49,927 nucleotides of DNA from Allorhodopirellula heiligendammensis (GTDB taxonomy: Bacteria > Planctomycetota > Planctomycetia > Pirellulales > Pirellulaceae). Below are positions 7,641-16,304 of the stretch, one piece after another. Both the position numbers and the translations under genes were made by a program. Each line of letters opens with the position of its first letter. Within the stretch, counting starts at the first letter, position 1. The DNA lies in assembly GCF_007860105.1 (NCBI RefSeq), contig NZ_SJPU01000007.1, positions 1-49,927 on the forward strand, written 5' to 3'. The notes under the pieces were generated by a model. That model was given only the letters and a program-made list of their open reading frames with translations, had not been told where the DNA came from and did not search any database.

Positions 7641-8282
7641 ATGGGTCCAATTGATGGGGAAGATACGACGGCGGCGGTCGAACAGTATGTGGTCCGTCTT
7701 GCCGAACTTGGCGAGGAAGCGCCGGCTGACGAGATCGTTCGCGCTTTGCTTAGTCGTGCCGTTGGTCGGCTGCATCTGTTGTGCTTGACGGTGCTGTATC
7801 AAAGTTATCCGCGTTTGACGCATTCGCCTCTCAACTTGCAAGCTGAAGAACTGCTCAGTTCGGTTGTGGAGCGACTGCTCAAAGCGTTGCAGAAGACTCG
7901 ACCTGGAAGCGTGCGGCAGTTTTTTGCGCTTGCCAATCAACACATGCGTTGGGAATTGAACGATCTTGCCCGACGTCTGGATAAGCAGACTCCGGATGTT
8001 GCGCTGCTGGAGTCGCTTGCCGTTGCGCCGGAGAGTAGCGGCTCGGAACTGAGCCAAAATGCTCGAAAGATTTTGGACGCTATCGACGGCCTGCCTGACG
8101 AAGAACGCGAAGTGTTCAGTTTGGTTCGAATCCAAGGAATGACGCAAGCCGAAGCTGCCGAAGTCACTGGCGTTTCGACAAAGACGATTCAACGTCGTCT
8201 GAATCGAAGTTTGCTTTTGTTGACGCAATCGCTCTCAGAGCTGCAATTTGATCAGCCATCGGCGGGCGAGTGCGATACTTGA
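7641..8282 (+). CDS. ECF-type RNA polymerase sigma factor
   Basis: This is a 213-residue sigma factor of the planctomycete ECF type. Region 2 lies at about 35-115 (ending QHMRWELNDLARRLDK). A short linker follows, and region 4 with its helix-turn-helix is at about 150-195, including LPDEEREVFSLVRIQGMTQ and the recognition part STKTIQRRLNRS. The start at 7641 is preferred over the in-frame ATG at 7617 because GGAG lies six bases before it. No anti-sigma gene is adjacent. Such sigma factors in this phylum are often associated with Ser/Thr kinases, and one is encoded 3.4 kb downstream on the other strand. It may drive the efflux genes that follow. Confidence 0.88.
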   Translation: MGPIDGEDTTAAVEQYVVRLAELGEEAPADEIVRALLSRAVGRLHLLCLTVLYQSYPRLTHSPLNLQAEELLSSVVERLLKALQKTRPGSVRQFFALANQHMRWELNDLARRLDKQTPDVALLESLAVAPESSGSELSQNARKILDAIDGLPDEEREVFSLVRIQGMTQAEAAEVTGVSTKTIQRRLNRSLLLLTQSLSELQFDQPSAGECDT

Positions 8283-8361
8283 GCCGCGTCACGATAACTC
8301 GGCTTCCTAAAGCTCTTGAGTTTCGCCAACGATTTGTCCATTCGATTCGCTTAGAAGTGTA

Positions 8362-8404
8362 AGGCAATCAGGCGACAGTGTTTTCTGTTGCCGAATCGTT
8401 GCCT
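8362..8404 (+). terminator. Two-tier stem-loop between the sigma factor and efflux genes
   Basis: The outer arms AGGCAA (8362-8367) and TTGCCT (8399-8404) enclose the inner arms GGCGACAG (8371-8378) and CTGTTGCC (8385-8392) around a six-base loop containing a T-run. The structure is followed by TTTCT. It could end the sigma-factor transcript or act as a leader element of the efflux operon whose start codon is 51 bases downstream. Confidence 0.4.
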
Positions 8405-8454
8405 GTTTCTACTTCGAGGGACGGTGTCGAACTAAAGCGACATCGGCTGATGTC

Positions 8455-10002
8455 ATGAACGCAGGGGCTACAAAAAGTCAAGAGACTCAAGAATCCGCTC
8501 CGATACCTAAGATCCAGCCCACCGAAGCCACATCGGCACAGTTCGAATCACGCGTTCGGACCCGCGAATGGAAGAAGCCAGTTGCCAGATTGGTGATCAC
8601 TGTTTGTGCGGTAGCTGTCGTCATTGAGGTTTGGCCGGCAATCGTGCTTTCGATGAATACGGTTTCGACCGATGATGCATACGTCAATAGTCATGTGACA
8701 TTTTTGGCACCTCGCGTGTCGGGGCAGGTGGAGGATGTTCTTGTTGACGACAACGATCGCGTATCGAAAGGTGACGTGCTGGTTCGGTTGGATCCGACGC
8801 CGTATCAAATCGCTGTCGGTCAAAAGCATGCGGCTCTCGTGTCGGCTCAAGCGGACTTGGTTGCGGCGAGTGCAAACGCACACGGACTGGCGGCTCAGGC
8901 GCGAGCCAATCGCTTCGTTTTAGAGAATACGATTCAGAAGGTTGATGAGAAGATCGCGAATCTGCGATCCAGCGTTGCAACGTACGCCAGTCAGCAAGCA
9001 GCACTCGACTTAGCTCGCAGCAACCTACGCCGCGCCGAAGAACTCGCCCCCTCAGGAGCAATCAGCCAACAGGAACTGGACATCACTCGCCAAACCGTCA
9101 AAGCGGATGAAGCCAATGTCGACGAAGCCTTGCAACTCATCTACGCGAATCGGGTGAGCCTGGGACTCAATGCAAAGCCGTCCAAGGAACACGACCTAAC
9201 CGAAGTGCCAAACGACCTCGACCAAACTTACTCAAGCGTCCGGGCTTCCCTTGCGAAGCTGATCGAAAGTAATGCCGAACTGGGTTACTTCACGACGTCG
9301 TGGGTTTCCACACCGAAGCAAGTTGTGGAGGATTTTCTTAAACAAGATCCGCAGGGCAACCTCGACCGAATCTTCGCAAAGATCATTCCCAACGCGCCAC
9401 TGATAAAACAGGCCGAAGCGAAGGTCCTTCAAGCTCAACGTGATCTCGAACAAGCAGAACTGGACCTTCTGTACTGCGACATCGTCAGCGAAATCGATGG
9501 CGTGGTGACGCGACGAAACGTGAACCCAGGTAACAACGTCCAAGTGGGCGAGAGTTTGATGGCCGTTCGATCGCTGTCTGAAATCTGGATCGACGCAAAC
9601 TTCAAAGAAACGCAGCTCACGCATTTGCGAATCGGCCAACGCGTTGAATGCGGAGTGGATATGTATGGAACCGAGGTTCCGTTTCAAGGCCGTATCACCG
9701 GTTTCACGATGGGTACTGGTCAAACGCTTGCACTACTGCCGCCACAGAACGCGACGGGCAATTTTGTGAAAATTGTTCAACGGCTGCCGGTGCGAATTGA
9801 GCTCACGAACTACAACCCAACTGAAAAGCCGCTTTTCGTCGGCCTCTCGGTGACACCTCGTGTCTTTTACAAGGAACCCGCAACAGGTGGCAACGCTGGA
9901 GAGTACCTTCGCCCCAACTCGCCGCTTCCCAAAGGAAATTTGAATCACGCTTTGGCTCCAAGTTCGCCCGTAGAGATGAAAGCAGGCGATCAACATGAGT
10001 GA
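8455..10002 (+). CDS. HlyD/EmrA-type membrane fusion (periplasmic adaptor) protein
   Basis: This 515-residue protein has a cytoplasmic N-terminus, one membrane helix (about 43-65) and the biotinyl-lipoyl-like motif STDDAYVNSHVTFLAPRVSG. A long alpha-helical hairpin (about 125-350) is followed by the second lipoyl half (DGVVTRRNVNPGNNVQVGE) and a beta-barrel domain with WIDANFKETQL. It is longer than E. coli EmrA (about 390) because of an insert in the hairpin that contains a QVVEDFLKQDPQGN-like stretch. It couples the inner-membrane MFS pump to an outer-membrane channel. Its stop overlaps the next start by eight bases, indicating translational coupling. Confidence 0.88.
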   Translation: MNAGATKSQETQESAPIPKIQPTEATSAQFESRVRTREWKKPVARLVITVCAVAVVIEVWPAIVLSMNTVSTDDAYVNSHVTFLAPRVSGQVEDVLVDDNDRVSKGDVLVRLDPTPYQIAVGQKHAALVSAQADLVAASANAHGLAAQARANRFVLENTIQKVDEKIANLRSSVATYASQQAALDLARSNLRRAEELAPSGAISQQELDITRQTVKADEANVDEALQLIYANRVSLGLNAKPSKEHDLTEVPNDLDQTYSSVRASLAKLIESNAELGYFTTSWVSTPKQVVEDFLKQDPQGNLDRIFAKIIPNAPLIKQAEAKVLQAQRDLEQAELDLLYCDIVSEIDGVVTRRNVNPGNNVQVGESLMAVRSLSEIWIDANFKETQLTHLRIGQRVECGVDMYGTEVPFQGRITGFTMGTGQTLALLPPQNATGNFVKIVQRLPVRIELTNYNPTEKPLFVGLSVTPRVFYKEPATGGNAGEYLRPNSPLPKGNLNHALAPSSPVEMKAGDQHE

Positions 10003-11605
10003 TACGTTCGCGCTTCCGTTGGGGAAACCGCAATCTGCGATCAATCCGTGGTTGATCGCGATAGCCGTCGTGGTACCGACGTTCATGGAAGTCTTGGATA
10101 CGACGATCGCGAACGTAGCACTGAGGTACATTGCTGGCGGATTATCATCAGCCGAAACTGACAGCGAATGGGTCATCACCAGCTATTTGGCGGCCAACGC
10201 GATTGTGCTGACTATTAGCGGATGGCTAACGACTCGGCTGGGCAGGCGAAACTATTTCTTGATGTCGATCGTAGTCTTTACGATCGCGTCGGGACTGTGC
10301 GGAATCGCAACAAGTCTGCCGCAGATCATTTTATTTCGAGTGATTCAAGGGCTCGCCGGAGGCGGTTTGCAACCTTCGAGCCAAGCGATTCTAATCGACA
10401 GCTTTCCTCAGGATAAACAGGGAACCGCAATGTCGGTGTTCGGTATCGCTGCGTTGATTGGTCCAATCGTTGGACCGACACTCGGTGGATGGCTGGTCGT
10501 CAACTACGATTGGCGATGGATCTTCTACATCAATTTGCCAATTGGGCTGTTCGCGTTTGCTACAAGCTATATTCTGGTGCGAGATCCCCAGTATTTGACT
10601 GAAGAGAAGGAGCGATTGCGATCCAGGCCCCTCAACTTTGACTATATTGGGTTTAGCTTGTTGACATTGCTCGTCTCGTGTTGGGAAGTAGTTCTGAGTA
10701 AAGGTCAAGAGTGGGACTGGTTGAGTGATCCATTTTGGCGAGTCCAATCGCTAGTAGGGGCGTTCGCTCTAGCATTGGCGTTCTTCATCGTTCGTGCGCT
10801 TCGCTCCAAGAATCCGCTGGTGGATCTTCGCGTGCTCGCCAACCGCAATTTGGCGGTGTCTGTTGCAGTTCTGTTCAGTTCGTTTTGCGTTCTCTACGCC
10901 GCCAGCATTGCATTGCCGTCGATGTTACAAACACTGTTTGGCTACGACGCCTATCAAGCGGGCCTAGTCCTTTCGCCTGGTGGAATTTCGTCGATCACGA
11001 TGCTATTGATCGTTAGTGTCTGCTTAAGAAAAGGTGTCGACGCCCGCTACTTGATCGCGATGGGACTGGTGGTTCTGGCGGCGTCAAATTACTGGATGTC
11101 ACATTTGAACCTAAGCGTTAGTCCATCGCACGTTATCTGGCCCAGGATGGTGCTGACGGCGGGATTGGGTTTGATTTTCGCCCCCATCAATGTCGCGGCA
11201 TATATGTACGTTCCCCAACACCTACGAGGTTCTGCAATCGCGCTCGCGAGCTTGCTGAGAAATGAAGGTGGTAGCGTAGGGGTGTCGATGTCTCAAACCA
11301 TCCGCGAGCGGCGTGACCAATTTCATCTCCAACGACAGAATGAGTTCATTGACGTTTTGAATCCTTACATGAATTCGTTCTCGGAACAGTCAACCGTGTT
11401 TTTCTATCATTTCAATGGTGACCACGCGGCATCAGAAAAGCTGGCGTTGCAAGCACTCGACACTCTGCGTCAACAGCAAGCCTTATCGCTCGCGTATTTC
11501 GACGTGTTTTGGTTCGCGGCAGTGATAGGAATCAGCTTGGTTCCGTTGGTATTTTTAATGAAACGAACCATCGCCACGAAAAGGCAACACCTCGCTGCGG
11601 ATTGA
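9995..11605 (+). CDS. MFS drug efflux transporter, DHA2/EmrB-QacA family
   Basis: This is a 536-residue, 14-helix drug:H+ antiporter. It opens with EVLDTTIANVALRYIAGGLS in helix 1 (the DHA2 motif), followed by WLTTRLGRRNYF (motif A) and GIAALIGPIVGPTLGGWL (antiporter motif C in helix 5). The gene overlaps the upstream EmrA-like gene by eight bases, so the two form an EmrAB-type tripartite pump with an unlinked TolC. Substrates are probably hydrophobic drugs or uncouplers, by family. It is convergent with the kinase gene, 27 bases from its end. Confidence 0.9.
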   Translation: MSDTFALPLGKPQSAINPWLIAIAVVVPTFMEVLDTTIANVALRYIAGGLSSAETDSEWVITSYLAANAIVLTISGWLTTRLGRRNYFLMSIVVFTIASGLCGIATSLPQIILFRVIQGLAGGGLQPSSQAILIDSFPQDKQGTAMSVFGIAALIGPIVGPTLGGWLVVNYDWRWIFYINLPIGLFAFATSYILVRDPQYLTEEKERLRSRPLNFDYIGFSLLTLLVSCWEVVLSKGQEWDWLSDPFWRVQSLVGAFALALAFFIVRALRSKNPLVDLRVLANRNLAVSVAVLFSSFCVLYAASIALPSMLQTLFGYDAYQAGLVLSPGGISSITMLLIVSVCLRKGVDARYLIAMGLVVLAASNYWMSHLNLSVSPSHVIWPRMVLTAGLGLIFAPINVAAYMYVPQHLRGSAIALASLLRNEGGSVGVSMSQTIRERRDQFHLQRQNEFIDVLNPYMNSFSEQSTVFFYHFNGDHAASEKLALQALDTLRQQQALSLAYFDVFWFAAVIGISLVPLVFLMKRTIATKRQHLAAD

Positions 11606-11632
11606 TTCTTCCCCACCGAGTCTCCCTCCGAT

Positions 11633-14600
11633 TCATTCTTCTTTGATCTCTCGCAGATGACGTATCTCCGCGTCCACTTCCTCCCACAGTGATAAGCAGT
11701 TCTTTCGTACATCCTCGGGAAGTTTTTGTAATTCGCTTTGATCACGTAGTTCGTTCAGACTAGGATCCGTTTTCCAAGCTGACAATTGCTGCAAGAAATA
11801 GGCTCTCGCTTCCGGAACGCGGTTATCGGGATTGTTAGCAATGTGTTCAAGCTGAGAACGAAGCCACGCGATTGCTTGCGATTGCCACGGAGTTGCACCA
11901 TCTTGGCTGAAATCTGTACTATCGGCGGCGCGACCGCTGGCGGCGATCACAATCGCGCGAGCGGCGGAGTAACCGAGCGACTTTTGTAACTCAGGATCCG
12001 TCGCGAATGCCTTCGTGTAGAGACGCGTGCAGGCTGCATACCGATTTTGGAATTGACAAATACCGAGCAACGATAAGCATTCGTGGTTGTCCTGTGGGAC
12101 ATGAGAGCCTTCCAGGAATTCGGATAAGTTCGGCAGGATCATTGTCTCCGCCTCTCGGCGTAAAATGTGGAAAATCCACGGGTCGCGGCTGTCGGCGTGT
12201 TCCACGCTCCAATCATAGCTGGCCGTCGCTAAAGCCAATGTCTGACGAGAGTCTGCGACCTCTCCGTTTTGGAGCTGCGCCATCGCGATAATCAGACGGG
12301 GACACGGTCCCATCGCCCGCGATGCCTCGCCTTCCATGATTGAGATCGCGCGATCGAAATGACCTTGCCGGAACTCGGTGAGACCTTTTGCAAAGAGATA
12401 GTATCGGTAGTACCAGAATGACTTGGCGGCTTCGTAGCCCACGGCGCGGTCGGCCAAATCAGCGGCTTGTCGTCGCCGTTCGTTAGTCGTTGGACGTAAC
12501 GAGCAGGTTCGTGCAATGCCCTCAGCTGTTCCCGCATCTGAGGTTGAACCGAATCGATCGAGCAACTGATCACATGCGCGATCGTATTCTTGATCTTCTC
12601 CCATAAAGAGACAAAGCTCAGCGTAGCCGTTCCAAACACCGTACTCTTGATTTCCAGACTCCAAAGTCCGACTCCAATCGCGCAGAGCTTCTTTTCCATG
12701 CCCGGTCATTACCAGTAAATTTCGAGTGCCTTGTTGAAAGGCCGTATTGTTCGGCTGCGCATCTCGGGCCCGTCGTAGGTGTTCGAGAGCCTCGTCAAGT
12801 ATCCCCTTCTCTTTAAGAGCATTGCCCAAATCGAAGTAGGCCCAACTGTAATTTGGATCAATCTCGAGTGCCTTACGATAGCATTCGATTGCTTCTGTGG
12901 AATGTCCGATCTGTTTCAATGCGTTGCCAAGATTGTTCTGAGCTCTTGCGTACCTTGGATCGACCGCGAGTGCTTTTTCGTAGTAGTCGATGGCCAGATT
13001 TGGAAGGTTTTGATTTCTCAGTGCATCGCCGACGGCAGAGTAGCCAACCGCGGCGTTCGGGCGACTCGACAACGCTGCGCGGTAAAAGCCAACGGCTTGT
13101 TCGGGTGCTGGCATTAACAATGTATCGCCAAGAATAAGATTGCACCAAAAGTCTTCTGGGTGTTCTTGCTGAACCCGTTTTAAAAACTCCGTAGCATCAT
13201 TGCCGTTGACGTGCAGACGTTCTCCGAGCGTTAGCAGCAATGCTGCAGAGTGTTCGGCAATGGGCACTGTTCGCGCCGTTTCGGTCATGGCTTGCAGGTC
13301 CGCCCAGGTCGCGGAATTACGTATGCGGTCGCGCCATCCGCTCGGATCAGGATCGGCTCTGCGTGCGACGTCAAGTAACCAATCTCGCTTATCCGAATTG
13401 GAAACACAGAAAGCCCAATCGTCTATCGCCGCGATCAATGCTTGTCGAATGATTGAGCCTTTGACCCTGCTGGCGACGGCGATAGACGAATCACCTTTTC
13501 GGATAAACCCGGCTTTCGAAAACGCTTCGTCGTAGTCCTGTCCGGCCTTCGTCTTGTAGTACTGCAAGTCGCCACTCGTCACGCGACTGAGTCGAATGGA
13601 GTCGAGTCGCTCGACCAAAGCAATGTCAGCTTCTGCTTGATCAATCCGCTGACGTAAATCGTCGAAATCACCATCTCCCAATTGATCCAGAATTGCATGC
13701 GCCGCTTCGATTCGGTTTTGTTCCACCAGTTCTAAACCGGATTCGAGCCTTCCTGTTAGGCGGTCTTTTTCGATTCGTCTCGCTGACGCCAACGCCGAAA
13801 TTTCGATCGCTGCGGCAACGACGAAGACACTGAGAGTCAACGCGGTGACGATCAGAGCGAACCAAATCTGATTGCGGCGAATCCAACGCACGACTCGTTC
13901 GACACGCCCGACCGGCCGGGCGTGTATCGCTTCGTGCCGAAGAAACCTTGCGATATCTTCAGCCAATTCACCCGCGGATGTGTATCGCTTTCGCGGTTCT
14001 TTTTGCAGGCACTTCGAACAAATTGTCTCTAAGTCACGCGGCACCTTCGTATTCAGATGCGAAGGTGGCACTGGCTCGTCAGAGACCAATCGTCTCTCGG
14101 TTTCGGAGATCGATTTACCGCGAAACGGCAATTGTCCGGTCAACATTTCGTACAATAACGTGCCGAGTGCGTAGATATCGACACTCGGTCCAACTTCATA
14201 ACCAGCGACTTGTTCCGGCGCCATGTAGTTCGGCGTTCCCACTCGAGCACCCGTCTGGGTCAGACTCAATTCGGCATCGATAAATTGGGCTAATCCGAAG
14301 TCGCTGATCTTAGGCGTTCCGTCCGATGTCAGCAGAATGTTCGCTGGCTTCAAATCTCGATGAACGACACCGCCATCGTGGGCGGACTGGACTGCCCGTG
14401 CTAGAACTACCACCATCTGTGCCGCATCACAAATCGGCTGGGGCATACCCGCGAGCGTTTCCGCTAGGTTGCCGCCCTCGACCAGTTCCATTGTATAGAA
14501 CGGACGCCCATCGACGTCACCAACGTCATGAATCTGAACGATGTGAGGGTGTTTCAATCCAGCAATTGCCTCGGCTTCTCTGCTGAATCGCAACAGTTCC

Positions 14601-14959
14601 GCTGGGCTGGCGTAAGATCCAGCGAGCAGCATTTTGACGGCCACGAACCGATTTAACTTCACTTGCTTGGCGCGGTAGACAACGCCTACACCGCCACGGC
14701 CCAGTATGGACTCAATTTCGTATCCAGGGATGGTGGGAGTTTCCGGGTTCTGTCGATGTCGTCGCCGATGGTTGACGTGCGAGTTATATCCTGTCGATGG
14801 AAACAGCTGTTCGACTTGCGCCTCAAGTTTGCGTACTTTGCGCAAGCGACTTTGAACCTCACCCAACAAATCAAGTCGATCTACGCAGACCTCTTCCGGC
14901 GATCGGTCCGAATTGAGGATCTCTTCAAGAAAGTCAACTATCACCGACTCATCGGCCAT
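11633..14959 (-). CDS. Membrane Ser/Thr protein kinase with TPR sensor domain
   Basis: This is a 1108-residue Hanks-type kinase. A short N-terminal helical segment with DRSPEEVC, usual in planctomycete kinases, precedes the kinase domain (about 80-345): GRGGVGVVY (87-95), Lys109, HRDLKPANILL (200-210), DFG at 220-222 and APEQ (247-250). All catalytic residues are present. One transmembrane helix (about 366-388) follows. The large extracytoplasmic part contains at least three TPRs, visible as repeated A-x-x-x-Y-x-x-A-L-x-x-DP units. The start at 14959 is chosen over 14998 to fit the family N-terminus. It lies 62 bases after the Old Yellow Enzyme gene on the same strand. Confidence 0.9.
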   Translation of the reverse strand: MADESVIVDFLEEILNSDRSPEEVCVDRLDLLGEVQSRLRKVRKLEAQVEQLFPSTGYNSHVNHRRRHRQNPETPTIPGYEIESILGRGGVGVVYRAKQVKLNRFVAVKMLLAGSYASPAELLRFSREAEAIAGLKHPHIVQIHDVGDVDGRPFYTMELVEGGNLAETLAGMPQPICDAAQMVVVLARAVQSAHDGGVVHRDLKPANILLTSDGTPKISDFGLAQFIDAELSLTQTGARVGTPNYMAPEQVAGYEVGPSVDIYALGTLLYEMLTGQLPFRGKSISETERRLVSDEPVPPSHLNTKVPRDLETICSKCLQKEPRKRYTSAGELAEDIARFLRHEAIHARPVGRVERVVRWIRRNQIWFALIVTALTLSVFVVAAAIEISALASARRIEKDRLTGRLESGLELVEQNRIEAAHAILDQLGDGDFDDLRQRIDQAEADIALVERLDSIRLSRVTSGDLQYYKTKAGQDYDEAFSKAGFIRKGDSSIAVASRVKGSIIRQALIAAIDDWAFCVSNSDKRDWLLDVARRADPDPSGWRDRIRNSATWADLQAMTETARTVPIAEHSAALLLTLGERLHVNGNDATEFLKRVQQEHPEDFWCNLILGDTLLMPAPEQAVGFYRAALSSRPNAAVGYSAVGDALRNQNLPNLAIDYYEKALAVDPRYARAQNNLGNALKQIGHSTEAIECYRKALEIDPNYSWAYFDLGNALKEKGILDEALEHLRRARDAQPNNTAFQQGTRNLLVMTGHGKEALRDWSRTLESGNQEYGVWNGYAELCLFMGEDQEYDRACDQLLDRFGSTSDAGTAEGIARTCSLRPTTNERRRQAADLADRAVGYEAAKSFWYYRYYLFAKGLTEFRQGHFDRAISIMEGEASRAMGPCPRLIIAMAQLQNGEVADSRQTLALATASYDWSVEHADSRDPWIFHILRREAETMILPNLSEFLEGSHVPQDNHECLSLLGICQFQNRYAACTRLYTKAFATDPELQKSLGYSAARAIVIAASGRAADSTDFSQDGATPWQSQAIAWLRSQLEHIANNPDNRVPEARAYFLQQLSAWKTDPSLNELRDQSELQKLPEDVRKNCLSLWEEVDAEIRHLREIKEE

Positions 14960-15021
14960 CACTTGTTCTCGTTTACCCAAATCGCAATGAATGAACAAGG
15001 TATTGTAGCGACCATCGCTGG

Positions 15022-16128
15022 CTATGGAGAGCTTGAAGCGTATGGCATCATGGGATAGTCGACGTACCCTTCTGGACCTGCCGAATAGTAGGTATTGGAA
15101 TCGGGAGCGTTTAAACGCGAACCGATGCGGAATCGTTCTGGCAAGTCTGGATTGGCAATGAACAGTTGGCCGAACGCTATCGCATTGGCCTCGCCATTGC
15201 GGATCGCGGCGGCCGCAGACTGCTTGTCGAATCCACCATTTGTCAATAGTTTCCCGTGGTACGCTTTGCGAATGTAGGGAGTTACCCGCGGCTCATCGGC
15301 ATTGAAGATTCGACCTGGCTTGATCGCTTCCGCGGTATGCACATAAGCCAAGTCGTATTCGTTCAGAATCTGTCCGGCGTACGAGAATAATGCGATTGGG
15401 TCGGAATCACTCATGCCACCCTCATTCATCGTTGGACTCAACCGGATACCCGTCCGATCAGACGCCCAGGCGCCGCATACCGCTTCGACGACTTCACGCA
15501 TAAAGCGAGTTCGGTTTTTGATCGAACCACCGTATTCGTCTTCTCGATGGTTCGATGAACTGCGAAGGAACTGGTCGATCAAATAACCATTCGCAGCGTG
15601 GATCTCGACGCCATCAAAACCAGCAGCGTGCGCCCTACGAGTAGCCGTAGCGTAATCATCAATGACGCCCCAGATGTCCGCAATCGTAAGCTCTCGTGGC
15701 ACCTCGTATTGCTTTTTACCAGCAGGGGCGTGAGCCTCACCAATTGGAGCAACTGGGCTGGGTGCGACCGACAGCTCACCCTGGTGAAAATCAGAATGGG
15801 ATTTGCGGCCCATGTGCCACAATTGCAAGAAAATGCGGCCGCCATTGGCATGCACTCTATCAGTCACACGCTTCCAGCCGTTAACTTGCTCCGAAGTGTA
15901 GATGCCGGCCGCACCCTGCCATCCGAACCCTTGCGAGCTGATCGCGGTCGCCTCGCTGATAATCAACCCAGCCGACGCACGTTGTGCGTAGTAGTCCGCC
16001 ATCATCTCGTTCGGAACACGGTCGCTGGCTCGCGCTCGCGTCAACGGTGCCATCAAGATCCGGTTTGGTAGCTCGAGCATTCCAATCCGCAACGGCTGAA
16101 AGAGAATGTTGTTCTCATGTGGGTCCAT
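15022..16128 (-). CDS. Old Yellow Enzyme family alkene reductase (NemA-like)
   Basis: This 368-residue FMN-dependent TIM-barrel ene-reductase reduces activated C=C bonds, nitro compounds or N-ethylmaleimide with NAD(P)H. Visible are NRILMAPLTRARA near the N-terminus, FLQLWHMGR, the substrate-binding HAANGYLIDQFL with the H-x-x-N pair, SSNHREDEYGGS, and the FMN-phosphate-binding NGGFD and AIAFGQLFIANPDLPER. An excellent Shine-Dalgarno sequence, AGGAGG (16137-16142 on the other strand), sits eight bases before the ATG. It is divergent from a redox fusion gene and upstream of the kinase on the same strand. Confidence 0.93.
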   Translation of the reverse strand: MDPHENNILFQPLRIGMLELPNRILMAPLTRARASDRVPNEMMADYYAQRASAGLIISEATAISSQGFGWQGAAGIYTSEQVNGWKRVTDRVHANGGRIFLQLWHMGRKSHSDFHQGELSVAPSPVAPIGEAHAPAGKKQYEVPRELTIADIWGVIDDYATATRRAHAAGFDGVEIHAANGYLIDQFLRSSSNHREDEYGGSIKNRTRFMREVVEAVCGAWASDRTGIRLSPTMNEGGMSDSDPIALFSYAGQILNEYDLAYVHTAEAIKPGRIFNADEPRVTPYIRKAYHGKLLTNGGFDKQSAAAAIRNGEANAIAFGQLFIANPDLPERFRIGSRLNAPDSNTYYSAGPEGYVDYPMMPYASSSP

Positions 16129-16304
16129 CGAGTTTGCCTCCTGAGTTTAGATCGCCGCTCAGAACACTAAGCGTTGACGGGGGACAGCACGTCGACTTGG
16201 CTTGGTCCGTGACCACTGAGCACGCTTAGATTCATAGGCAATTGACTGGTTTCTGGATCATCTTCTGTAAACCATCGCTAACGGGACCAACTCGGGACTT
16301 TACC
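16129..16304. promoter_or_regulatory. Divergent promoter region with an 8-bp dyad
   Basis: The 176 bases between the ene-reductase and the cNMP/flavoprotein fusion contain CTAAGCGT (16167-16174) and its exact reverse complement ACGCTTAG (16222-16229). The arms are 47 bases apart. TTGACG (16174-16179) overlaps the left arm. The dyad could be a shared operator for a redox- or electrophile-responsive regulator. No regulator is identified. Confidence 0.35.

Noticed and set aside
7392..8228. Long minus-strand open frame (278 codons) antisense to the sigma factor
   Set aside because: The plus strand encodes a clear ECF sigma factor over the same bases, and the antisense protein has low-complexity, Gln/Arg-rich composition with no domain.
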